Assembly (NCBI GenBank): GCA_963691885.1
Contig: OY829843.1
Span: 3,038,001-3,102,000, forward strand
Direction of reading: 5' to 3'
Length of the DNA: 64,000 nucleotides
Source: G963691885 sp963691885
GTDB lineage: Bacteria; Pseudomonadota; Alphaproteobacteria; UBA8366; Aestuariispiraceae
In this document: positions 26,287 to 35,528 of the stretch, piece after piece
Layout of the letters: every line of letters begins with the position of its first letter
How positions within the stretch are numbered: position 1 is the stretch's first letter
The notes under the pieces: generated by a model
Told to the model about the DNA's origin: nothing
The model's database searches: none
What the model saw: the letters and a program-made list of their open reading frames with translations, nothing else
Made by a program: the position numbers and the translations under genes

Positions 26287-26589
26287 GTGAAATTTCAAAT
26301 TCGGGACAACGATAGTGATCGCTTGGTCATCATGGCCGGGAGCTTTGATTTTTCCGATAGTGCGGCTGTCAAAACGGTCGTAGATCAAATGTCTGATCTA
26401 AATGGGAAAGGATGTGTCCTGGATCTGGAAAACCTGGATACGATCGATTCCGCCGGATTGGGTATGATCATTCTCATGAATGATGCTGCTGTTGATAACG
26501 ATTCTGTGTTGCGCGTTCGCGGCGCAACGGGACAGGTGCGGCGAATGCTGGATGTGTCCAATTTTGGCGAAATCGTTGAAATCGAATAG
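26287..26589 (+). CDS. STAS-domain anti-sigma factor antagonist (RsbV/SpoIIAA type)
   Basis: 100 residues from a GTG at 26287, chosen for GAGGG eight bases upstream; a TTG at 26269 would add six residues. The single STAS domain has the phosphorylation site S55 in DTIDSAGLGMI. In partner switching the unphosphorylated form binds the anti-sigma kinase and frees its target; a PP2C phosphatase restores it. The next gene, 16 bases away, encodes both a RsbW-like ATPase domain and a PP2C domain, so the whole switch could be in this operon. Confidence 0.9.
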   Translation: MKFQIRDNDSDRLVIMAGSFDFSDSAAVKTVVDQMSDLNGKGCVLDLENLDTIDSAGLGMIILMNDAAVDNDSVLRVRGATGQVRRMLDVSNFGEIVEIE

Positions 26590-26605
26590 AGCGCCAAACC
26601 GGCAA

Positions 26606-28633
26606 ATGACTGATTTACCTGAGCAAACAGTCAAGGTTCCGTTGGTTGTCGTGGGAAACGGTACGGACGACCTGTTAGATCGCCCCATGCCCCCGGATCT
26701 TGTTTCCTGGGCTGATCGAGAGGGGTTTTCGATTTCCGTCGCTGATCCGGATGTGGACTCTGTGCTCGATAAACCGATGGTGCGGATTATCAAAGTGCCA
26801 TTGGAGCAGGATTTAACAGAGTATTTCCGACCCGGAATTTTTGGGGTCGTCGATCTGGCATCCAACGATGGGCAAAGCGACACCAGTCTATGGTCTATGC
26901 TGCCAGATGCACGAGACTGGTTCGGCATTTTGACCTCTCAACACGTTTTGGATTGGCCCTGGGTCGACAATATCTCTGCTTATTTGCGCGATTTTCATGG
27001 TGTTGCCGATGTGCTCTTGATCGATATTGCAACCGTCTTGAGAGAGCTTCTGAGCAACGCGGTTATCCACGGAAACTATGGGTTAAGCGGAAATGAATTG
27101 GGCGGGATGGAGTATTTCGTAGAACGCGCTGATGAAATTCGTCGTATGTCAGAGGATCCGGTTCTCGGGAAAAAACTGGTCAGCATTGGTGTAACCGTGA
27201 CCCGCGACGAGATATGCTTGTCCGTGCGGGATCAGGGCGCTGGATTCGAACATAACCCAAGGGACGAGGCGATAGAGCCCGGATCGCCGGCACGCGGCCT
27301 GACTGCGGGTCGGGGACTGGCAATTGCGGAGCGCCTCAGCGATTCATTCGAAGTTCACAACGACAATCAGTCTGTGGTTGTTCGTTTCAACAGGCATCTT
27401 TCAGGTCCTGGCAGGCATGAGAATGAGCTGAGCTTTCAGCAATTGCAGGAGTCGGTTCTTCTCGACGTGAAGAAACGGTCAATTCTGCTTTGGGATGGCG
27501 ATGAGTCTCAGTGTTCGATGGTGCTTGACGTATTACGCGATAATGGATTCGAAACGATCAGTACCACGGGTGACGAGAATGTCTTCTGGAACCATATCGG
27601 AACGTTTGGCCCAGACGCCATCGTACTGACAGGGGGGAGCAACACGGCGCGCACACTTCATTTTGCGCAGCGTCTGCGCAAGGACACTCGGTACCGGAAC
27701 ATTCCTCTTCTCATCATAACAGAAGGGGATGAACGACCGGTTTACAGCCAGCTTCAACACAGGCGCTTATTCGCAGTTATTCGACGGGTCTTTATTTCGG
27801 AAGACCTTGTGTCTCATCTAATAGCCTATCTGGAGCGGGACCTGATCATATCGGAGCTGCATGGTTTTCGGCAGCGTATCAGTGATGAACTCGATCTTGC
27901 CCGGAACATGCAACTGGATTTGTTGCCAACACCAGCCGAGATCAGGGGCCTGTCAAACTCTTTCGATGTGCGCATTTCATCGTTTTACAAACCCTCATCG
28001 GAACTGGGCGGCGACATCTGGGGCCTTGTGGATCTTGCGAATCAGGGTTTTGCGGTATTTTTAATCGATTTTTCCGGTCACGGTGTCGGTGCTGCGATGA
28101 ATACATTCCGCCTCAACACGTTGATCAATGGTAGTAAGCAAACGCTTAACAACCCGGCCCTTCTGTTGGGGCTGCTCAACAGAAATCTTGTCGCTCTTTT
28201 GCCGCGCGGCCAGTTTGCAACAATGTTTTACGCGATCATTGATAAGAATGAAGGCGTCATTCGGTACGCATCCTCGGGGGCAACACCGCCGATTTTCATC
28301 GAAAAAGGCGGCGATGAGGTCGTGATCACCCCGGGGGACCCTACTGGTCTTCCGCTTGGTATTGTGGAAACGACAACATATGCAGAACACGTGATTCCCA
28401 TTCCCAAAGACGGACATTTATTCTTGTATAGCGATGTAATGCTCGAGCAGAGGGGCGAGAAGGGGGGTCACCCGCTGGCGATCAGCGGTCTGGTGGATCT
28501 CGTCCAGGAAACTGTTTCCGATGAATCGCAGCCGGACGCCTTGAACGGGATACTCGCGCGCTTTCAGGCTTTTGCAGGCACCACATATGATGATGATCTA
28601 AGCGCGGTCTGGATCGACTTCGATACCGTTTGA
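26606..28633 (+). CDS. Fusion of RsbW-like kinase domain, degenerate receiver and SpoIIE-type PP2C phosphatase
   Basis: 675 residues from the ATG at 26606. About 1-110 match nothing I know. Then an RsbW/HATPase_c_2 domain: N-box ELLSNAVIHGNYG near 147, VRDQGAGF near 207, GRGLAIAERLSD near 235. Next (about 290-410) a receiver-like region (SILLWDGDESQ) without acceptor aspartate (AIVLTGGSN in its place). The last third is SpoIIE/PP2C: SSELGGDIWG near 464, LIDFSGHGVGA near 488, TYDDDLSAVW near 662; the aspartates for metal are kept, though the usual SDG reads SDV. One chain thus seems able both to phosphorylate and to dephosphorylate the STAS partner upstream. Target unknown. Confidence 0.88.
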   Translation: MTDLPEQTVKVPLVVVGNGTDDLLDRPMPPDLVSWADREGFSISVADPDVDSVLDKPMVRIIKVPLEQDLTEYFRPGIFGVVDLASNDGQSDTSLWSMLPDARDWFGILTSQHVLDWPWVDNISAYLRDFHGVADVLLIDIATVLRELLSNAVIHGNYGLSGNELGGMEYFVERADEIRRMSEDPVLGKKLVSIGVTVTRDEICLSVRDQGAGFEHNPRDEAIEPGSPARGLTAGRGLAIAERLSDSFEVHNDNQSVVVRFNRHLSGPGRHENELSFQQLQESVLLDVKKRSILLWDGDESQCSMVLDVLRDNGFETISTTGDENVFWNHIGTFGPDAIVLTGGSNTARTLHFAQRLRKDTRYRNIPLLIITEGDERPVYSQLQHRRLFAVIRRVFISEDLVSHLIAYLERDLIISELHGFRQRISDELDLARNMQLDLLPTPAEIRGLSNSFDVRISSFYKPSSELGGDIWGLVDLANQGFAVFLIDFSGHGVGAAMNTFRLNTLINGSKQTLNNPALLLGLLNRNLVALLPRGQFATMFYAIIDKNEGVIRYASSGATPPIFIEKGGDEVVITPGDPTGLPLGIVETTTYAEHVIPIPKDGHLFLYSDVMLEQRGEKGGHPLAISGLVDLVQETVSDESQPDALNGILARFQAFAGTTYDDDLSAVWIDFDTV

Positions 28634-28738
28634 AGACACAGGAATCCGGATTGTAATTACCCTCGATATCGCGATAGGCTCTGCCCGTACCGCAAACGCG
28701 GTCCATTGCTATGCCTCTAAACGCACAGGATTCTTCCC

Positions 28739-29734
28739 ATGGCTTTTAATCCTCCTTATCTGATGTTTCTGGGTGATGCCCCGGACCAACTTGCAGCAAA
28801 AGTCGCCAATGGTGTGCGCATGTGGCGCCCGGACTGGTGTGTCGGTCAATTCCGCATGCCGGGATGTCAGGCTGATCTGGGTCTGAAAGACATCACAATC
28901 GAAGAGGCGGCAGCACTAGGGTGTAAAACTGTTGTTGTCGGTGTTGCAAATCGTGGCGGCTTCATCCCTGAGAGTTGGGTTGAATCGCTCTTGAAAGCCA
29001 TAGAGCTGGGCATGGATGTCGCCAGCGGGTTGCACAACAAAGTGGCCGAGATACCGGCCTTGGCCGCGGCGGCGGAAAAACATGGTCGCGGTCTCTTCGA
29101 TGTGCGCCATCCGTCCCGCGAATTTGAAGTGGCCAACGGCGTCCCGCGTCCCGGGAAACGTCTGCTGACTGTCGGAACAGACTGTTCTGTGGGAAAGATG
29201 TTTACGTCTCTCGCTGTTGAGAAAGAGATGAAGGCCCGGAACATGAACGTGGATTTCCGCGCAACCGGACAGACCGGGATCTTCATTGCCGGTGACGGCG
29301 TATCCGTCGATGCGGTTGTTGCGGATTTCATCGCTGGCGCGACGGAGTGGTTGTGTCCGGCAAACAGTGACGATCATTGGGATGTGGTTGAAGGACAGGG
29401 TAGTCTTTTTCACGCGTCCTATGCAGGCGTCAGTCTGGGACTGCTGCACGGATCACAGGCCGATGCACTGGTTGTTTGTCATGAGCCAACCCGTCCGCAT
29501 ATGCGGGGCCTGCCCGATCATAAATTGCCGTCATTCGCTGATTGCATTGCCATGAACGAAGCATGTGGCAAGGTCACCAATCCGAATTGCCGTGTCATTG
29601 GTGTCTCGGTCAATACACAGTCTATGGAGAAAGAGGCGGCAAAGGAATATCTCGAAGGTATCGCCAAAGAAACTGGCCTGCCGAGCGTCGATGCCTTTCG
29701 GTTCGGTGCTGGTCCGCTGGTCGATAACCTTTAA
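28739..29734 (+). CDS. dgcN: DUF1611-family D-glutamate N-acetyltransferase DgcN
   Basis: 331 residues. The N-terminal half has a small alpha/beta domain (YLMFLGDAPDQLAAKVANGV). The C-terminal half carries a P-loop-like motif, LLTVGTDCSVGKMFTSLAVE, and WDVVEGQGSLFHASYAGV. DUF1611 proteins paired with an enolase-superfamily gene have been shown in marine bacteria to acetylate D-glutamate on nitrogen (DgcN), the first step of a D-glutamate breakdown route finished by DgcA. The partner gene lies 35 bases downstream. Identity rests on family and pairing; activity is inferred. Confidence 0.88.
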   Translation: MAFNPPYLMFLGDAPDQLAAKVANGVRMWRPDWCVGQFRMPGCQADLGLKDITIEEAAALGCKTVVVGVANRGGFIPESWVESLLKAIELGMDVASGLHNKVAEIPALAAAAEKHGRGLFDVRHPSREFEVANGVPRPGKRLLTVGTDCSVGKMFTSLAVEKEMKARNMNVDFRATGQTGIFIAGDGVSVDAVVADFIAGATEWLCPANSDDHWDVVEGQGSLFHASYAGVSLGLLHGSQADALVVCHEPTRPHMRGLPDHKLPSFADCIAMNEACGKVTNPNCRVIGVSVNTQSMEKEAAKEYLEGIAKETGLPSVDAFRFGAGPLVDNL

Positions 29735-29769
29735 TCGCTCTCGTTACGACATCCTCTGCAGGGTACACA

Positions 29770-30747
29770 ATGGATTTTACTATTCATCACACGACCTGGC
29801 CCCTGGCCAAGCCGTTCTCCATATCCCGTGGCACACGGACGGTTGCCGAAGTGCTCGTCGCGGAAATCCGTGATGGTGATGTCGTCGGCCACGGTGAGTG
29901 TGTTCCCTATGCGCGGTATGGCGAAAGTCTCGACAGTGTCACGGCCCAGATGGAAAGTGTGCGGCCCGCAATTCTGGCGGGTCTGGATACGGATGGTCTG
30001 CAGTCGGCGCTTCCCGCCGGTGCCGCCCGCAACGCGCTGGATTGCGCGCTTTGGGATCTCGCGGCGAAACGGGCAGGAAAGCGGATCTGGGAATTGATGG
30101 GCCTGGACGCACCGCAACCGGTTACAACGGCTTATACGATCAGTCTGGATACGCCGGACGCGATGCAGGCAAATGCAGCCAGCAACAGGGACCGCCCGCT
30201 CATGAAGCTGAAACTGACGGGGGAGGGTGATCTGGACCGCGTCGCCGCTGTCCGCGAGGCGGCACCTGAATCAGACCTCATCGTCGACGCGAATGAAGGC
30301 TGGACGCCAGAGATGGTTGAGCCCTTCTCGCAGAAACTGGCTGAGCTTGGTGTTAAAATGATTGAACAGCCTTTACCGGCCGGAAATGATTCCGCGTTGG
30401 CAGATCTGGCCCATCCGGTGCCGATTTGTGCTGACGAAGCAGCGCATACAAGGGACGGCTTGTCGGATCTGGTCGGGCGTTATGACATTGTGAATATCAA
30501 GCTCGACAAAACCGGTGGTGTGACAGAGGCACTGGCCCTTCGCGCGGCGATCAAAGATGCCGGACTGGATGCAATGGTCGGCTGTATGATAGGATCCTCA
30601 CTTTCTATGGCCCCCGCAACACTGGTTGCCCAGGGATGCCGTTTCGTGGATCTGGATGGGCCTCTCCTTTTGAAGCAGGACCATCAACCCGGTCTGAATT
30701 ATCAGGGCAGCATCGTTCATCCGCCTGAACGCGCCCTTTGGGGATAG
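29770..30747 (+). CDS. dgcA: Enolase-superfamily enzyme DgcA (N-acetyl-D-glutamate processing; dipeptide-epimerase-like)
   Basis: 325 residues. Enolase-superfamily capping domain at the N-terminus, then a barrel with the acid/base lysines in PLMKLKLTGEG, metal ligands in IVDANEGW, MIEQPLPAG and ICADEAAH, and the opposite-face lysine in NIKLDKTGG. The family includes L-Ala-D/L-Glu epimerases; the branch next to dgcN acts on N-acetyl-D-glutamate. With dgcN it would allow D-glutamate, for example from peptidoglycan, to be used. It converges on the aminotransferase gene at 30784. Confidence 0.9.
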   Translation: MDFTIHHTTWPLAKPFSISRGTRTVAEVLVAEIRDGDVVGHGECVPYARYGESLDSVTAQMESVRPAILAGLDTDGLQSALPAGAARNALDCALWDLAAKRAGKRIWELMGLDAPQPVTTAYTISLDTPDAMQANAASNRDRPLMKLKLTGEGDLDRVAAVREAAPESDLIVDANEGWTPEMVEPFSQKLAELGVKMIEQPLPAGNDSALADLAHPVPICADEAAHTRDGLSDLVGRYDIVNIKLDKTGGVTEALALRAAIKDAGLDAMVGCMIGSSLSMAPATLVAQGCRFVDLDGPLLLKQDHQPGLNYQGSIVHPPERALWG

Positions 30748-30783
30748 ACTTGCAGGCTGATCACACTTGTGAAACGGGTTGAT

Positions 30784-31959
30784 CTAAAAATTTTCGAGCC
30801 TGTTCAGCAGCAGGTCAACCTCGTCTTCAGTATTGAAGTAATGCACAGAGGCCCTGATCATGACAGAGACACCTGCATCGGCTAGATCTTTTCTGGTCAA
30901 CTGAGCGTCCGAAGCAGAACAGTTTAATCCACCGTCTCTAAGAGTTTTTACAACGTCTCGGGAATTTAGGCCATCGAGGTTGAAAAGGACGAGGCCTGAT
31001 CTGTTCGTGCCGGTATCCCATTGTCTGGCTTTTTGGATATTGTCCAAACCGTCACGAAGACGCGCCGACAATGCCGAAATTCGGTCCCAGGTCGCTTCAG
31101 CCCCCAACTTGTTTCCATAGTCAAGGGCGACGCCCAGTCCGAGCTTTCCCGCGTAGTAGGCTTCCCAGTTTTCGAAGCGCCGTGCATCTTCCCGAATTTC
31201 ATAACTTGAGACGCCGGTCCATCTTGCGGCGTGGTTGTCCAGGAAAGGGGGTTCCAGTATTTCGACCCACTCTTTCTTCATCCAGAGAAAACCTGTGCCG
31301 CGCGGGCCCCTGATGTATTTGCGCCCCGTCGTGGTCAGAATATCACAGCCGATGCTGGTGACATCGATCGGCATTTGTCCGACAGATTGGCAGGCGTCGA
31401 GAAGGAACGGTATCCCATGGCTCTGGGTAATGCGGCCAATCTCTTCAACCGGGGCTATGAGGCCGTTATTTGTCGGGATATGGGAAATTGAGATCAGGCG
31501 TGTCTTTGGCGTGATCCGCCCTTCGAGTGCTGTCGGGTCGATGCCGCCCGTCTCATCATCGGGAACAATGACCAGTTCCACACCGTATTTCGTCGCAACC
31601 TGAAGATAGGCGATCATATTGCTGTTATAGTCAGCCGCCGAGGTCAGGATCTCGTCACCCGCTTTCCAGTCGAATGCGTAAAAAGCCATGTCCCAGGCCC
31701 TGGTTGCGTTTTCTATAAATGCAATCTCCGCCGCATTACCGCCGACCGATTTCGCGGCGGCCTCATAGAAGAATTCGATTTTGTCTAGGTTCTGGTCTTT
31801 GGCCTCATAGCCACCAATTTCTGCTTCCAGACGAAGGTGATCTGTGACCGCGTTCAAGACCGGATCGGGCGGCAACGAGGACCCGGCATTGTTCAGATGA
31901 ACCAGCCCTTTTCGGCAGCCAAGGGTTTCTTCTCTGAGGGCGGAAATGTCTAGGGTCAT
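30784..31959 (-). CDS. Class V aminotransferase (cysteine desulfurase / isopenicillin-epimerase-like)
   Basis: 391 residues from the ATG at 31959; the frame runs 16 codons further upstream without a better start. PLP-fold markers: VHLNNAGSSLPPDPV, ISHIPTNNGLIAPVEEIG, LLDACQSVGQMPIDV and the cofactor lysine in TTGRKYIRGPRGTGF. The C-terminal domain ends with HYFNTEDEVDLLLNRLENF. Members act as cysteine desulfurases, selenocysteine lyases or epimerases; no desulfurase cysteine loop is obvious, so a catabolic aminotransferase or lyase role is as likely. Confidence 0.88.
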   Translation of the reverse strand: MTLDISALREETLGCRKGLVHLNNAGSSLPPDPVLNAVTDHLRLEAEIGGYEAKDQNLDKIEFFYEAAAKSVGGNAAEIAFIENATRAWDMAFYAFDWKAGDEILTSAADYNSNMIAYLQVATKYGVELVIVPDDETGGIDPTALEGRITPKTRLISISHIPTNNGLIAPVEEIGRITQSHGIPFLLDACQSVGQMPIDVTSIGCDILTTTGRKYIRGPRGTGFLWMKKEWVEILEPPFLDNHAARWTGVSSYEIREDARRFENWEAYYAGKLGLGVALDYGNKLGAEATWDRISALSARLRDGLDNIQKARQWDTGTNRSGLVLFNLDGLNSRDVVKTLRDGGLNCSASDAQLTRKDLADAGVSVMIRASVHYFNTEDEVDLLLNRLENF

Positions 31960-32063
31960 AGTGATACCTGTTAGTGCAAAGGAGGATGGAATTGGTCGAA
32001 CCGACACCCGTAGTCTTCGTATTTTATTGATTGCCCGTTGCAGATCAAACGGTCAATGAGGGC

Positions 32064-34181
32064 TCAGGCTGTCCCGGCCAATCCCTCGTCTTGGCTGGTC
32101 CCGGTCTCGGTCGCGCTGCCTTCGGGAAAATCCAGATGGACTGCTGTGCCGACGCCTACAGCGCTTTCCAGTTCAAGGTCGCCATGGTGCAGTATCATGA
32201 TGCTCTTCACCAGGGGAAGACCGAGACCGGTTCCTTCGAAGTTTCTGGATAGCGCCGTATCAACCTGTTCGAATGGGGTCAAAGCTTTGGGGATATCCTC
32301 CGGTGCAATGCCGATGCCGGTGTCGCGGACTGTCAGCCGCATGGAATTGTTGGGGCCAACGGAGCCTTCGACCCGAATGGTGCCGTTGGGATCTGTGAAC
32401 TTTAATGCATTGGACAACAGATTGATCAACATTTGCCTCAATAATCGGTCTTCACTCATCACTGGTGGCAGGTCAGGGGGAACCGCATCAATGATCTGAA
32501 TTTCACCTGAATCCGCGCGCTGCCGGACAAGTCGAATGGTTGCGTCGACCGCTTGATGTACGGATACCGGTTCCGGCGACAGGCTGGAATGGCCCGATTC
32601 CGCCTTGGCGATGTCCAGGATATCATTGATGATCGCCAAAAGATGACGGCCGGAATCGCTGATATCCTTTGAAAATTCCTTGTATTGGGGAACGGTCATC
32701 GGCCCGTAAAGTTCGTCATGGAGAATTTCTGAAAAGCCGATGATTGAGTTGAGGGGCGTTCTGAGTTCGTGGCTCATCTGGGCCAGGAAATGTGTCTTTG
32801 TCCGGTTTGCTCTTTCCGCTTCATCTTTTGCGGATTGCAGCTCCCCTTCACGTTCCGCCTGCGCGGTAACATCGATCTCAAAAACGATGAACCCGCCTTC
32901 TTTCGTTGCATTTGATCGCCGTTCGAACAGCCGCCCGTCATGAGCAGATTGGCCGGGACTGCCATCCTGTTTGTCTATTTTGGCAACGATATCGTCGACC
33001 CAGGCCGCTTCGCTTTCCATCTCGTCCTCAATTAGGCCAGATGCGGCGATGGCGGTGAACACCTGCTCTATTGAGTTTCCAATGACAAGGGCGCCGGGCG
33101 CTTTTCGATACATATCCCGTATTGCGGAATTGGTAATAACCAACCGACGGTCCTTATCGAAGAGCATCATTCCGGCCTGCAGCGAGTTTACGGCATCGAC
33201 CAAACGTTCATGGGCCAGCGACTCGCAGCGCTCAATCATAAGTTCCTGGGAGACATCCCGTGCAACACCGCGATAGCCCTGAAAAACGCCATTCTTGGAA
33301 AAGATTGGAATGCCGCTGACGGCGACAGAGAGTGGACGACTGTTATCGATTGTTGCTTCATACCGAAAGTCATAGAAAGGCAGGTGGACGTCGAGCAGGG
33401 CCAAATGTGCGCGGGCCGCCGCTGTGTCCAACCGTTCCATAACCTCCCGGCGTGACTTTCCAAGCACGCTCTCAGGGGCTTGTCCGGTGCGTGCGTGAAA
33501 CCCTTCGGACAGATAGGTAAAGTTGTGTTTTTCGTCGGTCTCCCAGAACCATTCCGAGGCCGCCTTTGCGTAGTCAGAAAGTCGCGACTCACGGTCTGCC
33601 AGGTCCTGTTCCCGGCGCAGTTGTTCGTCAACGTCAATGAACAGGCCGACAGTCCAACCGTCTTTCATTTTGACTTCGCTGTACCGGGCCCATTTCCCGT
33701 CTGGCGATTTGAAGAAGAGGGGGCGATCCGGATTGGCATGCCACTCCATATGGGAGTCCAGTCGCTCCGCGTCGCTCATCGTGCCTCTTGTGGCGCTGCC
33801 TTCACTGATCAAAAAATGGATCAGATCGCGATAGGCCATACCGGTAATCTGTTCTGTATCGAGGCCGCGGATCACATTGCTCAGCGTTCTGTTGATCTCA
33901 ACGACCCGGTCATCCGGATCGATGATCGTGAACCCGAAGTCGGTTTCATCCTCCTGCGTCAGGGCCGTTATCAGTCTGTGTGTATCCTGCTTTGGGGCCG
34001 CAGATCGCAGTTCGACCTGCAGCAGGATTATGAGCGGGCAAAAGACGGTTGCAACAAGACCTGCGACCAGAATCTGTGTCTCGTTGGCCGGGTTGGCTAG
34101 TGCCAGTAAAAAAGATGCGACGGCGGGCACAGCCAGGGCGAGCACGATCTGAAGATGTTTTGATGTGAGTTTTACCGACAT
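32064..34181 (-). CDS. PAS-domain sensor histidine kinase
   Basis: 705 residues from the ATG at 34181 (MSVKLTSKH), with GAGAG upstream; the open frame extends 22 codons further without support. Two membrane helices lie in the first 65 residues with almost no periplasmic loop, then three PAS-type regions (FTIIDPDDRVVEINRTLS, a second around FRYEATIDNSRPLSV, a third around MMLFDKDRRLVITNS). The kinase core has FLAQMSHELRTPLNSIIGF with His near 469, and a complete HATPase domain (LINLLSNALKFTDPNG, GTGLGLPLVKSI). No receiver is attached. Signal sensing is probably cytoplasmic. Confidence 0.93.
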   Translation of the reverse strand: MSVKLTSKHLQIVLALAVPAVASFLLALANPANETQILVAGLVATVFCPLIILLQVELRSAAPKQDTHRLITALTQEDETDFGFTIIDPDDRVVEINRTLSNVIRGLDTEQITGMAYRDLIHFLISEGSATRGTMSDAERLDSHMEWHANPDRPLFFKSPDGKWARYSEVKMKDGWTVGLFIDVDEQLRREQDLADRESRLSDYAKAASEWFWETDEKHNFTYLSEGFHARTGQAPESVLGKSRREVMERLDTAAARAHLALLDVHLPFYDFRYEATIDNSRPLSVAVSGIPIFSKNGVFQGYRGVARDVSQELMIERCESLAHERLVDAVNSLQAGMMLFDKDRRLVITNSAIRDMYRKAPGALVIGNSIEQVFTAIAASGLIEDEMESEAAWVDDIVAKIDKQDGSPGQSAHDGRLFERRSNATKEGGFIVFEIDVTAQAEREGELQSAKDEAERANRTKTHFLAQMSHELRTPLNSIIGFSEILHDELYGPMTVPQYKEFSKDISDSGRHLLAIINDILDIAKAESGHSSLSPEPVSVHQAVDATIRLVRQRADSGEIQIIDAVPPDLPPVMSEDRLLRQMLINLLSNALKFTDPNGTIRVEGSVGPNNSMRLTVRDTGIGIAPEDIPKALTPFEQVDTALSRNFEGTGLGLPLVKSIMILHHGDLELESAVGVGTAVHLDFPEGSATETGTSQDEGLAGTA

Positions 34182-34304
34182 TCTCTCGGGTCGCCCCCAA
34201 ACGACCAATGAAGAAGACTGCGCCTGCTGTGCAGCGCAGGCACGCATTATACAATTATAATTATATGATAATAAAGGTGGTAAAGATCCGAGATCGCGTA
34301 AGCG

Positions 34305-35135
34305 TTACCGTGCCGGCGACATGGCGATCGCCCGGGCGGTGGCCTCGGCCCGCAATTGGGCTTTATAGCCGTTGCTGTGCCAGGCTGTTCCCGCGCTGCC
34401 GTTGGGGCGGTTCGATGACGTGGACGCGATGCTGGTACCTGATGCACTGGCTGGGATTCCTTCACCCGTTGCCTCAGGCAGACCGTTCCGTTTCAACCCG
34501 TTCCAGTGTTTTACAACCTTGCTATGATAGCGAACATGGTGAACGGCATTTGCGGAATAATAATGGCGGATCGCATTGTGCCAGGAACCCAGGCGACCCT
34601 TCAGATCGATCAGAAAACTAGTGGCATAGGCCATGTTGGTCACAGGATCAAAGGCTTCCTGCAGGGTTTTGAAGGCGGTTGCATGGTATTGCAGGTTCAC
34701 CTGCATGCATCCGACATCAATGCTGGTGATGCCGCGACGAAGAAGCCCACGGACATGGGAAACCGCCTGCTGCTTGGTCTCGAAGTAATGGCTTTTGCCC
34801 GCGGCATTAACCGTCCAGGGCCAGGCGCTGGCGGCAGAAACTGCCGGGTTCTGGCGACCTGACTCGGTTAGCGCGATTGCGTGCAGGATATATTGCGGGA
34901 GTTGGGCCAGACCCTCCGCCGCAACGGCCGCCTGGTGGCAGACAAGACCGGCCGGGATCGGGGATGTTAGTGCGGGAATGGACGCAAGCTGTTGATTTTC
35001 CGAGGCTTTAACCGGCGTCGTCATGCTGAAGGCGCTCAAAATTACCGCTGGCACCAGTTGGATACAAAGGTGTTTCAGCTGCCGAAAAGGACGGCGGCGA
35101 CCGGCAATCGCGACGTCTTTGATAAATGGTGACAT
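34305..35135 (-). CDS. Lytic transglycosylase (SLT-domain) protein
   Basis: 276 residues from the ATG at 35135 (MSPFIKDVA). A hydrophobic stretch (HLCIQLVPAVILSAFSM) with a following small-residue cleavage region points to export. The SLT catalytic glutamate is probably the one in HAIALTESGRQNP, and GCMQVNLQYHA plus FDPVTNMAYATSFL are typical for the family. It cleaves peptidoglycan with formation of the 1,6-anhydro product. The C-terminal 70 residues are low in complexity, rich in Ser, Gly and Ala. It stands alone between a kinase gene and tRNA-Val. Confidence 0.88.
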   Translation of the reverse strand: MSPFIKDVAIAGRRRPFRQLKHLCIQLVPAVILSAFSMTTPVKASENQQLASIPALTSPIPAGLVCHQAAVAAEGLAQLPQYILHAIALTESGRQNPAVSAASAWPWTVNAAGKSHYFETKQQAVSHVRGLLRRGITSIDVGCMQVNLQYHATAFKTLQEAFDPVTNMAYATSFLIDLKGRLGSWHNAIRHYYSANAVHHVRYHSKVVKHWNGLKRNGLPEATGEGIPASASGTSIASTSSNRPNGSAGTAWHSNGYKAQLRAEATARAIAMSPAR

Positions 35136-35263
35136 ATCTCGGTTCTCATATTCTCTCAACTCACCCATCTATTGAGCAAGCCGCATGCCATATCCGGGAA
35201 CAATTGATTGATGTTGAGGCTTGTCAGCCTGTTTTTGGAATGCTACATCGCGCTTCGCTGAAA

Positions 35264-35338
35264 GGGCGCGTAGCTCAGCGGGAGAGCACTTCGTTGACAT
35301 CGAAGGGGTCACTGGTTCAATCCCAGTCGTGCCCACCA
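35264..35338 (+). tRNA. tRNA-Val (anticodon GAC)
   Basis: A full cloverleaf: acceptor arms GGGCGCG and CGTGCCC (one G-U pair), D-arm GCTC/GAGC, anticodon stem CTTCG/CGAAG around the loop TTGACAT, T-arm ACTGG/CCAGT around TTCAATC, and an encoded CCA end. The anticodon GAC reads valine codons GUC and GUU. Confidence 0.97.
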
Positions 35339-35340
35339 TG

Positions 35341-35370
35341 AAAAACCCAAGGGAAACCTTGGGTTTTTCT
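35341..35370 (+). terminator. Intrinsic terminator after tRNA-Val
   Basis: A perfect 12-base stem (AAAAACCCAAGG / CCTTGGGTTTTT) around a GAAA loop, ending in a T-run, begins two bases after the CCA of the tRNA. Confidence 0.92.
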
Positions 35371-35528
35371 GATTCCGGCTTCTGTTTGCTAGCATCTCCC
35401 CAGAGCGCCGGATGTGTACATTCCCAAAAATTAGAGAATCCTTAACATTTTTAGGGGATACTCCGCGAACCTGCAGTCGAATTTGATGCAACTGGTACGC
35501 AATTCTTCATCGCGGGAGAGGGGGACGC

